Shown one piece after another: positions 55,120-64,000 of a stretch of DNA of 64,000 nt. The position numbers were made by a program, and so were the translations under genes. Source of the DNA: Zantedeschia hybrid cultivar. Taxonomy: Eukaryota; Streptophyta; Magnoliopsida; Alismatales; Araceae. Position 1 is the first letter of the stretch. Each line of letters begins with the position of its first letter. The stretch is taken from assembly GCA_030544215.1 (NCBI GenBank), contig JARZZO010000009.1, positions 49,967,129 through 50,031,128 on the forward strand. Direction: 5' to 3'. Below the pieces are notes generated by a model, which had not been told where the DNA came from, did not search any database, and saw nothing but the letters and a program-made list of their open reading frames with translations.

Positions 55120-56652
55120 GTTCTCATCTAGCACTTGCACTGTTTCTCTATCATTATAATATAATAAAATAACACAGTGCCATTCAAATTTTTCTTGTAT
55201 AGATTCGAATTCTCAAGGAATTCTATTTCAATTCACTCTTTCACTGATTGTCAGCCATGAGATCACATACTCCTATCTTAAATACCTTTCTCTTTGTCGG
55301 CGTCTTTTTCAAGGCTCAGTAAAACTTTCCCCCAACCTCGGTTAGAGATTAAATTTCACAAGTCACAATAAAAAAGGTAGTTTCCAGTCCAGACTAGACT
55401 TATAGTAATATTGGCTAAGGTTCGCCATATTGTTGATCCATATTGGATCGTATCTTCCTAGATACGATACGATACTGATTTGATTTGGGCTGGCTCGATC
55501 CGACTCGCACGAGTCACATGACTCTGGCCCAGTCGGGCTTACTTTTAGTTTCTTAGATTCTTTAATTTTATGAATCATTATGACATTAATAAACTTTTAA
55601 TCTAGTGGTTTATTAACGACAATGACTTTAAGTCAAATTTAGGAAAAATATACTCAATTAATTAATGTAAAAGTGTAATTACCTATTAAATTGGAGAAAA
55701 AAGTCTAATTATTTACCGGTTGGAGAAAAAGTTTATTACTTATCAAATTAGAAAAAAGGTCTACTTAATAAGGTGCAAATCATATTAAGTAGGCTTGAGC
55801 GAGATCGTAGCTTATCGCACGAGTTGGCATGAGTCACATATGAGTTGCAATGAGTCGGCACGAGTCACATATCAGTTGGCACGAGTCAGTCGAGTCACAT
55901 CAATTTGGCTCAAGTTGTATGTGACTCGGTGAGTCAAAATGTCCCTAGATACAAGTTGACTCGTACGAGTCGGCCCGATCTGGTATGACATGGCAAACCA
56001 TGTTCTCGACTGACCCTCTCCCATAAAGGACTTACGCTGATCAGGCACTTGCTTCACCATAGGAGGTTCAATGCCGAGCAGGATAGCTGGTAGGAAACCA
56101 TTGCCAAATCCCTGGATCCTTCATTTTATCCATCAGCCCCCATATTGATTAGATAATGCTTATAATAATCATGATGGTGATTCATGTTTTCTAGGAAGCT
56201 TTTGACTGTGCATGCAGGGTAGGTTTTATTTATTTATTCAGCTATGATTATGTATGCTAATTTATTCATGAATCATGATAGAAACAATTTAGGTCTCTGT
56301 ATTTCATGAATCATGATATTACATGTAATTGTTCTCTGTTGACTGATTTTGATTTTTCACGGACCTTAATTGGTGGGTCACAAAATGTAATGTCATAATC
56401 TTCATATCCTTCTATAGAATCATTTTGGGGAAAAAAGAGGTCCAATCTTTTTCTTAGGCAGCATAATTATGGAGTTCTCTTGGGAAATTGCCAATGGTTT
56501 TATGTACCCAGTTATTTATATCATGCACCATTGTTCATAAATGTATATGGTGTGGTTGATTATATTTTAGCATGTTTTATTAGTCTGAATTTCATGTTTC
56601 AGTTGTAGCTAGTAAATGCATTCTTTGATATCTGTTTATCTGCTCTTGTCAG
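55120..56652 (+). other. Remorin intron between exons A and B
   Basis: 1533 bp, GT-AG, AT-rich. A stretch at about 55,420-55,990 contains repeated GACTCG(ACTCGTACGAGTCG-like) palindromic motifs resembling a small degenerate TIR element (left flank TATTGGCTAAGGTTCGCCATATTG). No coding. Confidence 0.6.
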
Positions 56653-56860
56653 ATGAAACCTGAGAAGAAGAGATCTTCCTCAATGGACAAGATCTTGAAT
56701 AAACTGAAATCAGCTCAAAGAAAAGCACAAGAAATGAGGAATGCAGTTATGGCCAGCCAAGCCACTCAGGTTGCTAGGACACCAAAAATGTCAATCAGCA
56801 TCCCACAAGGCTGGACATATGGGTTCCTTGAGTAGTTGCTTCACTTGTCATGCTTTTTAG

Positions 56861-59800
56861 TGCATTGGGCTGTTCTACGGTATAGCATTCAAGTAAGTTC
56901 TCTTCATTGGTTTAGTCAGAGTGTATGCGAGCTAAATCAGTTGATTAGATTGCACAATGACCAATTGGGTCAAACATGATGATTCTTCTAGAGCACGTGC
57001 CGGACTTAGAAGCTCAGACTTATAAGCTCCCACGATCTGTCATTGAATAGATGATGGTCACTGAACTGAACTGCCAATCAAAACTGAAGTTAATGCGTGG
57101 AGAAGCCCACACAACTGATATAGTCATGGAGTGGCTTGCAACTACCAGGTGTGGAAGTAAATGGCTCCCACACTGGGTCTTCACAAGTGAGTCCATGCCT
57201 ATATTAGTTATGGGCCTCTCTACAACTAACTCAAGATTTAGATTGGCAGTTTGGTTCAGCAATGTTGCACAGTTGCAGTGGCAGTTTGGTTCAGCAATGT
57301 GGCTGTGGAGTTGGTTTGATTGCTGAGTTTTCACCATCTGACCTAGAGACTTGAAGGACTGCTTCTTGACTTATGACTTTAAGCTAGTTCATTATAAGGG
57401 GGGTGGTGAAGTTCATTTAATCCCCTACCGGAGTTCACAAGCCACTCCATACCTATATCAGTTCGGGTCTTGGCCTCTGCACCCACAAACTCACATTTTG
57501 AGTTGGTTTTGTGGTTCAGTAAGAATAATAAAATTAGACTGCAAGTGAATGTCTTAGCATCCCAGATCTCAAGTAATTAGCAAATTTTCAAGTCCAAGTT
57601 ATCCCATTTCCAACATTCTAAGAGAGTCTTCAAGAACATCCATGTCCTACAATCTAAGAGAATCTTCAAGAACAGTTGAGGGACAAACACCAGTGGAATC
57701 CATAAGGGAGTATATATGTGTGGAAATGCATGAATCAATGTGTCAATTCAAAACCACTTTGGAATCATTAGTTAAATTTCTATTTGGAAGTTTCAGAAGC
57801 TCTTTGAAATCATCATCAACAACTTCTATTTGAAGTTTTTCACTATCAGGCTGCCCCTCGTCTTAGAATCATGAATAGGAATTATAACCTTTTATCTATG
57901 ACTGCCTGGGTGCAGCTGATAATCCATTATGTAATACTTCACATTTTCCTCCATGTTATGCAACGAAGGATTAATAGTAAGTCATTCCCATGAAAAACTT
58001 TTGCATCTTTGTTGGAATTTGCTTCCTATTCCTGATGCCAAGGAGTACGAAACCATTTTCCATTCCCACTCATAGAATGAGAATGCCATTCAGCTATTAT
58101 TAGCTAATGACTTCTTCAAGGGAAGGCTTGCCACATATGGGGAGGATGCTCCAGAGACCATATTCGTTGTCCTGTCCCAGCTGGAATTGGCTGGGACATC
58201 TGATCTCAGTAAGAAAATGGAATGGGATACTTCCTTCAACCCTGTCTGGGGCCTTACTCTTGGCCATCCTAGCCTTACCCAACCTGTCTTGCCGTCCCTA
58301 AAAAAAAAGATTTCTGTTGTGGCCTGGGATACTTTTTTATATACTTACTGGAGGACTCATTTGATAGATGCATTCCTTTATAAACCCTTTTAACGCATTA
58401 ATCTTTTTTTTATGTTCATGTGATATATGTATGTATATGTATATATGTATACATTCTTTATTTGATGAAAGTTTACGGGACGGGAACAGTGGAATTGCTG
58501 CGACACCAAGACGTCCCATCCAAATAGAAAAATGTGACGGACCAAACATGGGATTGACAACTATAATAGAGACATTCCCATTCTCTCCACAATGATTCCC
58601 TTCATTTTTGGAAGCTTTTCCCAGAAGGGTTACCAGAGAGATTGAAGTGGACTTTTTCCCTTATTTTAAGTGAGAAATGACTCTAGGAGAGTGCATGCAA
58701 AAACAACCTTAATTTCTTTTGGACTGAGTTCCACTCGCAATTAACCTTGCAGTTACTTACAAAAAGAAATATAACGCATTCACGGGGAAAAGTTTTAGTT
58801 CTTTATTTTGTCTCTATGGTTACTACTTTTTGTTTTCATGGAGGTATATGTTAGAAGCATGTCGCAGTCAATCATAGCATATGCCCAACACATGGTATTT
58901 GTTCTGTACCATACTGTTGTCAGATTTGCAAGGTAATTTCTCACAAATGTACTTGAATGTCTCATTCTCGGTGGCTAGGGGTTTACTGCCATTAGTGGAA
59001 GACAGTATGTGAAAAGTGGTGGCATAATCTGATTAGAGTGTGATGGGCTGCATGTACTGCCGGTGGTGACAGCATCGGAGCACTGAAGTAGGACATGGTT
59101 GGTACCCCCTCAGCCCCCAAACTTGTTTTGGTAAATTTATATTGTAGCAATACTGCTTAATAAATCCATTGGAATGGGGGTAGCTGCAGGGGACAGTTTG
59201 GTGCACAACTATAGTTAATCTGTAACTGCAGTAATTGTCTGCTCAGAGAGAAGGGGCAGTTTCTGATGTTCTTGATATATGCTTTAGCAACTATTTTCTT
59301 TCTTGACTAAATACTTTTCTCTCACACGTGGATCCCAGACCAGCAAGAGCTGGTTCAGATTTTCAAATGCTGCTCCTGCTTACTTCCTTTGGAATCCTTA
59401 TTGTTGAAAGGAAAAAAAATGAATGACCTTGAAAATTGTTATAAGAGGGAAGTGAAGGGCAAGGGTGTTTCAAGTAGACATCCCATGAAAAATATTTGAA
59501 TTCTCAGATTCCTGTTGGTTGAAGAGAAAGGTGCCATGTCTCCTCAAGGCGAAATGGTGATGTTCTATAGTGAGGTTTTAAGCTACTCTGGACATTCAAT
59601 TTATTGAAGGGAAACCATCACCAATTTTGTTGGGCTGCCTATTGATGTCAGTTGGTGATCACTAGATCTGTCATCACAAGCTTTGGCACATGAAAGATGA
59701 TAAGAAAGGGGGTATTATGGCTCATCCATTTTCTTTGGTCAGCATAAAACTTTTGACTCCAGTCATCCCCTTGTTATCATCAAGGGAGAGCCTGCCTTTG

Positions 59801-60715
59801 GTCAGGTGACTGTAAACAAGGATGGACTTTATACACCAGGAAGAGGTCAAAACGTGGTTTAGTCATGTGACTGTAAACAAGGATGGGCTTTGTACGCCAT
59901 GAAGAGGTCAAAACTTGTTTTAGGGTCATGTTTGCTGCAGCTTCCACTTAGATTTGCATTAGGGGCTTGAAGCTGGAAAACATCTCTTTCATGCCAACAT
60001 TTCTTCAAAAGGTAGGACTTAAACAAGTTTCTTTTAAAACGTTCCACCGCCACAGATTAAACTGAGCACTTGCCTTTGCGAGAAATGTATTTGTACACAT
60101 GCCTTCATCGCATTCCAGTGTGCACAAGGTTGCCTACATCACTCTAAGTCAACTGCATTATCGTTAACTGTTTATCTCTAAGTCAAAATTACAAAATGAT
60201 TCTATCTGTTGATAAACTTTCTCTTCTTTGTCAAAATTAAAGTACTCCTGTCAATTATTTTCTTAGTATCTTCAAAACCAATATAACCACTCTTAGTGGC
60301 TGACAGTAGTTCCTTGGCAGATGCGCACATAAAACCTGTGAGAACGTGTCTGTGCATATGTATTTCTGATGGTGGGAAATGTGTAACTTAACAGAAACAG
60401 TGGCATATCAGAAAAAAATCCAAATTTAATTGAGGATACTTCTATATGGAGATAGCCTCGATGGGAATAGCTCTAGCCAGATCTGGTTCTCCATCTTCTC
60501 ACAATCCTCTATTTTTGCTCCAGGTTTAGACGTTTGGACCTTTCGAGGCAGGTAGACAAATGAATGAGGACACTACAATCTGGTGGCTTAACTTTGGGTG
60601 CATATCATAGTGGCAAATCTGTCACATGCAGATGTCTTTCCAGAAAAGTTGATCAATGAATTGTTTTGGTGATTTGAAAACTTCGGACAAGCAAAACGTA
60701 CCCATTAAGGTTGAT
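56861..60715. other. Remorin downstream region, no gene identified
   Basis: About 3.9 kb of apparently single-copy AT-rich sequence. Open frames of 60-105 codons occur on both strands (for example 57,020-57,337), but they overlap each other and show no family features. Minor repeats: GGCAGTTTGGTTCAGCAATG twice near 57,245-57,300; an AT-rich TATATGTATGTATATG run near 58,421-58,450; and a 60-bp tandem duplication at 59,806-59,922. It would include the remorin 3' UTR. Confidence 0.5.
59806..59922 (+). repeat. Tandem duplication of about 60 bp
   Basis: GTGACTGTAAACAAGGATGG through GAAGAGGTCAAAAC occurs twice (59,806 and 59,866) with about six differences. Confidence 0.85.
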
Positions 60716-60985
60716 TGTTTTGGTAATATCTCAGCAGCAACCAGACTTCTAAGAATCTCCTTTCATGTAAGGAAATACATTTTTGCTCCTCCTTAGGTTT
60801 CCAACTTTTACATAGAAAAAAAAAATGTAGGTTTTAGGTAAGGTGATACATTCCTAACTTTAACATAGGTAAGATTTGTAGTTGTTAGGAAGTAGTTGGG
60901 GCCATCATACTGGGGCAGCTCGGCAAAAGTTCAGTAGCAACTCGGATTTCAATGAATCTCATTTATGGTAAGGTGATACATTTCT
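60716..60985 (+). repeat. mini-140 minisatellite, about 2 units, right of remorin
   Basis: Starts mid-unit with GGTAATATCTCAGCAGCAAC, then TAGGTAAGGTGATACATTCC and a further unit. This shows that the macro-repeat continues beyond the remorin exons in the same orientation. Confidence 0.8.
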
Positions 60986-61848
60986 GCTCCTTTGGTTTTG
61001 ATTTTCTAATTAGTTCGAAGATTCAGGAATTATCATCTTATCAGTTTAGATGTTAATTTTTATAATAAAGTAGAATGATTAGATTGTTTGATTAAAATTT
61101 AAATCAAAAGGTAGACTGAGAGTTTAACAATATAGGGAATTAACATTATGGGCCTAAGAATATATAATACAATAAGGTTGATTGTATTTCTGCATAAGAT
61201 GTTGTACTTAAAGTTTGTCAGATTAAAATTGTAATTCTCATGTTTTTACATTCTTAGACTATGGTGACGATAAATGGCATATCGATATGAATTAAGAATC
61301 AACAAGACGTAGAGAAAGTCCTGAGAAAATTTTGCCACATAAAGAATTGCTTAATAAATGTTATCCTTATAAAAGAATGATTGCCTTGAATTGATGAATG
61401 CTAGATCTCATGTTAGAATATTCTTATTATGAAACCCTTTTGAAGCCATAATTAGCTTAGTTCACAGTACTGGGCATGCTGCATGATTAGACTCTATGAT
61501 TTCTTAAGGGTAAAGCACTAGTGTTTCTTATTTTAGACAAAGAGGAGATTTGTGGTTCTCAGTAAGCAGTTGCCTGTCGGGACTGCGCACTAAGTTTGCA
61601 CACTAAGTCTTGCCGATCTATTGATTTACGATAAAAGTTTTACCACATTAGTTGGCTCTTGTTTGTGTCTCGATGTAATGCGGTCTTATAAGATAGTAGG
61701 GCACAAATGAATGAGTAGAGTTAAGTGTGTTCTTAAGTTTGTGTTTGCTAAGCAATATCATAATTTAAATAAATAAATATACATTAAAGCAACTCAAATT
61801 TATGTAATGACCTAAAAGTGAAATGTATGATTTTACGATCGGAGATTA
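60986..61848 (+). repeat. Segment E, copy 7 (3' end cut)
   Basis: Standard E landmarks through ATGATTTTACGATCGGAGATTAAG, where a poly-T run of a LINE insertion begins at about 61,850. Confidence 0.85.
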
Positions 61849-62671
61849 AGTTTTTTTTTGAAGAAAATGCGGATTGTACCACCAATTTTATTGAAAATAA
61901 ATAGAGATAGTACAATTAAAGTGTGATAGGAGAGATATCTATCATAATGAACAAAAATAAAAAATAGAAAATAAAAAGTAATTAATGGGTACTAAGAGTT
62001 GTCATCCAAGTTTTTGCAGAAACACCCATTAGATGTTTGCTCCACATAATCATTAAATAAATACATCACTCTTTTGCAAATATGCTCCACATGAAGTCTA
62101 TTGCCTCTGAACAGGATGTCATTACGATCCCTTTACAAACTCCAACAGATTGCATGTGGTAATAATCTCAAAACATTACCATAATCAATCGGACCCTTAT
62201 TTGAACTCCGAAATCAATGCCATGTAGTTGCTAAGGAAGTCAGATTAACTTTGCAATTGAATACATGAATCCTCCAGCTCCATCAGTTCACATTCGTCTA
62301 TCTATGAATTGAAATGGTGCATTCCAGTTGTGTCACCCCGTAACCTTTGAGCTTGTCTTCCAATTTCATGATTTCATTAAAATCTCCCAAAACACACCAT
62401 GTTAAGGGAAACTTAATTTTTGCATTCTACCAATTCCTTGCATGGGACCTGTCTCCAATTAATACTATTAGGTCCTATAAACACCAGACAACATCCAACA
62501 TTGATCTCCAATATTCAAAAGCTAGCCCCTCCAAATATTCAAATCCCAAGCTATCAGTATACCTCCATATGATCCTTCCTCCCTTGCTTTTATCTACCTC
62601 TCTAAAACCATTTACCATCTTTGCCATGTTTTTGGTGAACATTCCATACTTAGTTTACTATAGACACAAAA
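61849..62671 (-). pseudogene. Internally deleted LINE fragment, antisense
   Basis: The poly-T run at 61,850-61,858 marks the 3' poly(A) end on the minus strand. Minus-strand frames then show the C-terminal LINE region (L-P-H-A-I-C-W-S-L near 62,140). After a junction at about 62,270-62,340 comes the endonuclease segment W-C-V-L-G-D-F-N-E-I (about 62,400) and S-K-G-G... (about 62,600). RT is missing, so EN is joined to the C-terminus by a large internal deletion. Cut by the Cassandra-like element at 62671/62672 and continued at 63740. Confidence 0.7.
62667..62671. repeat. Target site duplication CAAAA, left copy
   Basis: CAAAA before TGTAAC; repeated at 63735-63739 after GTTACA. Confidence 0.9.
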
Positions 62672-62873
62672 TGTAACAGCCCATATAAGATGTTAAATAG
62701 ACTAAATCAGTAGACTACTAACAACACCGGCTAGCCATTTTTTGAAGCTCGAGTTGGAATGAACTTCGAAGTTAAGCGTGCTCGGTTGGGAGAAATCCCA
62801 TGATAGGTGACCTTCCTAGGAAGTCTACCAACTAGTACAGTTGTTGGGCCAGTTAGCTGATTGGGTCGTTACA
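62672..62873 (+). repeat. Cassandra LTR 1
   Basis: TGTAACAGCCCATATAAG...GGGTCGTTACA; contains the 5S-like segment at about 62,726-62,826. Confidence 0.9.
62726..62826 (+). other. 5S rRNA-like segment in LTR 1
   Basis: Aligns with the second half of plant 5S rRNA: GAACTTCGAAGTTAAGCGTG (box A region, 62,761-62,780) and GATAGGTGACCTTCCTAGGA (box C region). It probably serves as an internal RNA polymerase III promoter. It is not a functional 5S gene, because the 5' third is unrelated. Confidence 0.85.
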
Positions 62874-63101
62874 AATGGTATCAAAGCCTGACACCAGCCG
62901 CAAGTGTGGGAACTAAGTGCCACATAGGGAAAAGTGCTACATTATGGGAGCCACCTCTTGAACCTATATGGGACAAAGTGCTACATAGTGGGAACCGCCT
63001 CTTGAACCTGTTAGGGCCACCTTTAGAATCCTACCTGCCTGGTGATTTGGAAATAGTTGTGATACAGCAATGAGGACGTCGTCTATCTAAGGGAGATAGA
63101 A

Positions 63102-63302
63102 TGTCACATCCCATATAAGAATATGTTAAATAGACTAAATCAGTAGACTACTAATAACACCGACTAGCCACTTTTCAGAACTTAGTTGGAAAGAACTCCG
63201 AAGTTAAGCATGCTCGGTTAGAAGAAATCTCATGATAGGTGACCTTAGGAAGTCTACCAATTAGCACAGTTGTTGGGCTAGTTAGATAATTGGGTCATTA
63301 TA
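63102..63302 (+). repeat. Cassandra LTR 2 (middle)
   Basis: TGTCACATCCCATATAAG...GGGTCATTATA; the most diverged of the three, with a few bases lost in box C (GTGACCTTAGGAAGTC) at about 63,158-63,254. Confidence 0.9.
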
Positions 63303-63529
63303 AATGGTATCAAAGTTTGGCACTAGTTGGAAGTGTGAGAGCTAAGTGCCACATAGGATAAAGTGATACATTATGGGAGCCACCTCTTAAACCCATATGG
63401 GACAAAATGCTACATGGTGGGAGCCACCTCTTGAACCTGTGGGGGCCACCTTTAGAATCCTACGTACCTAGTGATCTAGAATAGTTGTGATATAGCGACG
63501 AAGACGTCGCCTATCTAAGGCGGGTAGAT

Positions 63530-63734
63530 TGTAACACCCCGTATAAGAAGATGTTAAATAGACTAAATCAATAGACTACCATCAACACCAGTTAGCTACT
63601 TTTCAGAGCTTGAGTTGGAAAGAACTCTGAAGTTAAGTGTGCCCGATTGGGAGGAATCCCAGGATGGGTGACTTTCCTGGAAAGTCTACTAATTAGCACA
63701 GTTGTTGGGCTAGTTAGCTGATTAGGTCGTTACA
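63530..63734 (+). repeat. Cassandra LTR 3
   Basis: TGTAACACCCCGTATAAG...AGGTCGTTACA; its 5S-like segment (about 63,586-63,686) keeps GGATGGGTGACTTTCCTGG, the closest of the three to genuine 5S box C. Confidence 0.9.
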
Positions 63735-63739
63735 CAAAA

Positions 63740-64000
63740 TCCCTACGGGATGTCATCTCGCCGAACTTCGCATAGCCTTTTACTTAGCCTGTTCATGCAA
63801 GCATCTAATATTTCACAATGCAATATTCATCTTGCTAACACTATATATACCTCTTTATGACCCCTGAGAAGGTCTCATTAGATCACCTATAGTCTAAAGC
63901 AAGCTACGTAACTCTCGATTTCTTACTTTCTTAGATCCTACCACTCCAACGTCTGCACACGCCTTCCGAAATTTCCCTGTTTTACCTTCTATATTCATCC
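63740..64000 (-). pseudogene. Continuation of the antisense LINE fragment
   Basis: Directly follows the right CAAAA duplication. If the Cassandra element is removed, the LINE sequence would read through from 62,671. No clear domain is visible in these last 260 bases; assignment rests on contiguity. Confidence 0.4.

Larger units (their letters stand above)
55039..56860 (+). pseudogene. Remorin gene, last two coding exons, frame broken near the 3' end
   Basis: Exon A (55039-55119, 27 codons) encodes EEAKITAWENLQKAKAEAA and ends K-L-E before a GT donor (55120). Exon B starts at 56653 after CTTGTCAG with M-K-P-E-K-K-R-S-S-S-M-D-K-I-L-N-K-L and A-Q-E-M-R. Together they are the Remorin_C coiled-coil domain of plant plasma-membrane nanodomain proteins. 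The exon B frame stops at 56833-56835. The +1 frame from about 56,783 instead reads G-H-M-G-S-L-S-S-C-F-T-C-H-A-F and stops at 56858-56860, the cysteine-containing C-terminal anchor typical of several remorins. A one-base indel or sequence error between about 56,740 and 56,790 separates them. N-terminal exons are not in the window. Either this is a pseudogene fragment or a gene with a very long repeat-filled upstream intron. Confidence 0.85.
62672..63734 (+). mobile_element. Cassandra-like TRIM with three LTRs
   Basis: 1063 bp: LTR (62672-62873), internal (62874-63101), LTR (63102-63302), internal (63303-63529), LTR (63530-63734), flanked by CAAAA. LTRs start TGTAAC/TGTCAC and end GTTACA/ATTATA. 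Each internal region starts AATGGTATCAAAG, where TGGTATCAAAG matches the methionine tRNA primer site with one change, and ends with a purine-rich stretch. It encodes no protein. LTRs carrying a 5S rRNA-like segment define the Cassandra family. LTR length (about 202 bp) is at the short end for the family. Confidence 0.9.

Noticed and set aside
57020..57337. Overlapping ORFs of about 91-105 codons on both strands downstream of remorin
   Set aside because: They are complementary shadows of each other with no recognisable motif and contain a local 20-bp repeat.
62726..62826. A 5S rRNA gene
   Set aside because: Only the internal promoter half matches, the 5' third is unrelated, and the segment lies in LTRs of a Cassandra-type element.

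Overview
The window is nuclear DNA of a flowering plant. The evidence is several plant-specific retroelement lineages (a Ty3/gypsy Tat-type element with two RNase H domains, Ty1/copia, an L1-type LINE, and a Cassandra-type TRIM with 5S-like LTRs), a hAT transposon, and the last exons of a remorin gene. The species cannot be named from this sequence. No gene is clearly intact, and almost everything is repeat in various stages of decay.

The backbone is a degenerate higher-order repeat running from base 1 to about 54,950 and again from about 60,716 to 61,848, always on the + strand. Three modules recur: (1) a minisatellite of about 140 bp per unit ('mini-140'); (2) a hAT-like element of about 1.3-1.6 kb with ends TAGGGGTGGCCA/TGGCCACCCCTA, which carries a broken Agenet (Tudor-like, DUF724-type) gene fragment and always sits at the same point of a mini-140 unit; and (3) an AT-rich segment of about 1.2 kb with no recognisable coding, called segment E here. 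The full unit (E, mini-140, hAT-Agenet, mini-140) is about 4.2 kb where it is uninterrupted (about 48,666-52,885). I see eight hAT-Agenet copies and seven E copies.

Younger insertions sit inside this backbone. A Tat-lineage Ty3/gypsy element lies at 3776-15025, with TSD AATCT, LTRs of 953 and 952 bp, broken gag-pol, an 18-unit tandem array and an antisense ORF with its own TATA box. A solo LTR lies at 16753-17545 (TSD ATAAA). A truncated Ty3/gypsy gag-PR-RT fragment lies at about 25,870-28,133. A degenerate antisense LINE lies at about 31,900-34,745, next to a 300-bp inverted duplication of segment E. A hAT transposon that has lost its catalytic core lies at 35012-38042 (TSD GTATTGGC). A degenerate Ty1/copia element occupies about 40,656-45,808. 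A deleted LINE fragment starts at 61,849 and is itself interrupted by a Cassandra-like element with three LTRs at 62672-63734 (TSD CAAAA).

The only host-gene locus is the 3' end of a remorin gene (exons at 55039-55119 and 56653-about 56,860). The conserved cysteine-rich C-terminus is present only in the +1 frame, so this copy is either frameshifted or carries a sequence error. Its upstream exons are not in the window: on the 5' side the macro-repeat abuts the intron directly.

The points most worth following are the amplified Agenet-bearing hAT array, the exon-plus-splice-donor look of the mini-140 unit next to the remorin exon, the divided organisation of the Tat element (sense pol and an antisense gene converging on a tandem array), the hairpin pair in the hAT leader, and the three-LTR Cassandra.
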